A DNA stretch of 64,000 nt from NCBI RefSeq assembly GCF_902459465.1, contig NC_047068.1, positions 17,445,195-17,509,194 on the forward strand. Reading direction: 5' to 3'. The position numbers and the translations under genes were made by a program. Each line of letters begins with the position of its first letter. The first letter of the stretch is position 1. Of this stretch, positions 55,540 to 64,000 are shown one piece after another. The DNA comes from Asterias rubens. Its lineage: Eukaryota > Echinodermata > Asteroidea > Forcipulatida > Asteriidae. The notes beneath the pieces are model-generated. The model worked only from the letters and a program-made list of their open reading frames with translations. It did no database searches and had not been told where the DNA came from.

Positions 55540-56298
55540 AATGTAGGTATAGGACCTGCAGCACACTAACATACACTCATCCTTGCAAATGGCAGAAAAT
55601 TGAAGATGCGCATTATGTTAAAGTGCTCAGAGAAATCACAACATGATGGTACATTTAATACATTTGAAATTTGTAATGCCTTCAACTCATTTACACGACT
55701 CTGAAAACTATTTGTGACCATCTAAAAAAATAATGGACAAAATCCAAACTAAATACAAACAAGCACACCTTAACTTCTGGTAATTCAGACGGGTAATTAA
55801 TTCAATACCTTAAGTTGGGTTGCCACTTTTGTTCTTTTTTTGGTATAAATCTAAAAAAAAAATAAAATATTAAGTCTGCAAAAGAAATGATGCGTCTTTA
55901 TTTCTTAAACACTTATTACCTTCTTCACACATAATAAGATATGTGGACGTAAAAAGTGGAAATAAAAACATTTCGTTTTAAACCATGAACCTTCCCATGG
56001 TTAAAATCATGTTGGAATATAAATACTTTTGCAGGAAAAAAAATCCACAATATTTTGAAACAAAGAAAACCCAATTGAATCTTTAAAACTTGTTGTCCCC
56101 TCATCAAGATTAAAGTTAAATAATTTTAAATGAAGCTTCACTGACTATTTCAATTCAGGCAAATGGACTCGATCATAGAAATTAGATAAATCAATACAAA
56201 ACAGAATATGAAGGTTATGTAATACAAACACCATTCTGTGGCAGACCCAAACAGTCTTCGTCAGTTATCTTCGTCAGTGACCTGGTTTCTGTCTCTCT
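55540..56298 (-). other. Probable 3' UTR and downstream flank of the ABC transporter gene
   Basis: No gene of its own. A minus-strand AATAAA (plus 55,897-55,902), about 400 bp after the stop, is a candidate polyadenylation signal. Confidence 0.4.
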
Positions 56299-63778
<7,480 letters not shown>

Positions 63779-63807
63779 CTACATGGGGACATTAAATGAT
63801 ATATGTT

Positions 63808-64000
63808 AATGTCACTAGACACTATTGGTAACTGTCAAAGACTAGTCAACACAGTTGGTGTATCTCAACATATGCATAAAATAACAAAACCTGTGAAAAT
63901 TTGAGCTCAATCGGTCGTCCAAGTTGCGAGATATTAATAAAAGAAGAAAAAAACCGGCACTGGTCACATCATGGTCACACAAAGTTGTGTGCTTTCAGAT
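63808..64000. mobile_element. Left part of a TTTAAAGGCACTGGACAC-family MITE, cut by the window
   Basis: Starts gtcactagacactattggta and continues with aacctgtgaaaatttgagct and tcaatcggtcgtcc, inner words also seen in the MITE at 44,137. The right end is outside the window. Confidence 0.6.

Overview
The window is nuclear DNA of an animal. Genes are split by short exons with GT-AG splice sites, and the space between them is crowded with tRNA-derived SINEs, small inverted-repeat transposons (MITEs), minisatellite arrays and a non-LTR retrotransposon. The repeat style (palindromic MITEs ending in TTTAAAGGCACTGGACAC-like sequence, tRNA-headed SINEs with ATT tails, a CR1/L2-like LINE) recalls echinoderm genomes, perhaps a sea star. 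That assignment is inference from memory, not from a search.

Layout. (1) 1-1,810: a foldback element, two adjacent MITEs, and the last coding exon of an unidentified + strand gene. (2) 1,845-9,307, minus: a giant C2H2 zinc-finger gene of about 2,270 aa with about 35 fingers, coded in one exon. Its N-terminus carries two families of in-frame peptide repeats, and it converges tail to tail on the previous gene. (3) 10,930-13,140: a cluster of MITEs, including an element nested in an element nested in an element. (4) 14,100-22,000: scattered plausible + strand exons, a tandem duplication and tRNA-like SINE modules. (5) 18,734-25,905: minisatellite arrays of 51 and 56 bp that look like one diverged family. 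The larger array is bracketed by an inverted duplication of a decayed coding piece. (6) 26,990-33,400 and 49,013-52,850: two copies of a composite unit, each a 78-bp satellite array next to a small minus-strand gene-like unit. A third copy of one exon lies inside the first unit.

(7) 35,151-45,791, minus: a complete ten-exon phospholipase B-like gene (PLBD1 type, 543 aa, signal peptide, Ntn nucleophile Cys). (8) 46,630-49,012: a hairpin and a damaged CR1/L2-like LINE whose 3' end is cut off by the second satellite array. (9) 56,299-63,778, minus: the 3' ten exons (second transmembrane domain and second nucleotide-binding domain) of an ABCC/MRP-type ABC transporter; the 5' exons lie beyond the window. 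Four of these exons carry single-base indels that break the frame while the splice sites and flanking protein sequence remain well conserved.

The two recognised enzyme or transporter genes (lysosomal lipid amidase/phospholipase-like and membrane exporter) show no obvious joint function. The most notable material is structural: the nested transposons, the related minisatellites, the duplicated array-plus-gene unit, and the repeat-bearing zinc-finger gene.
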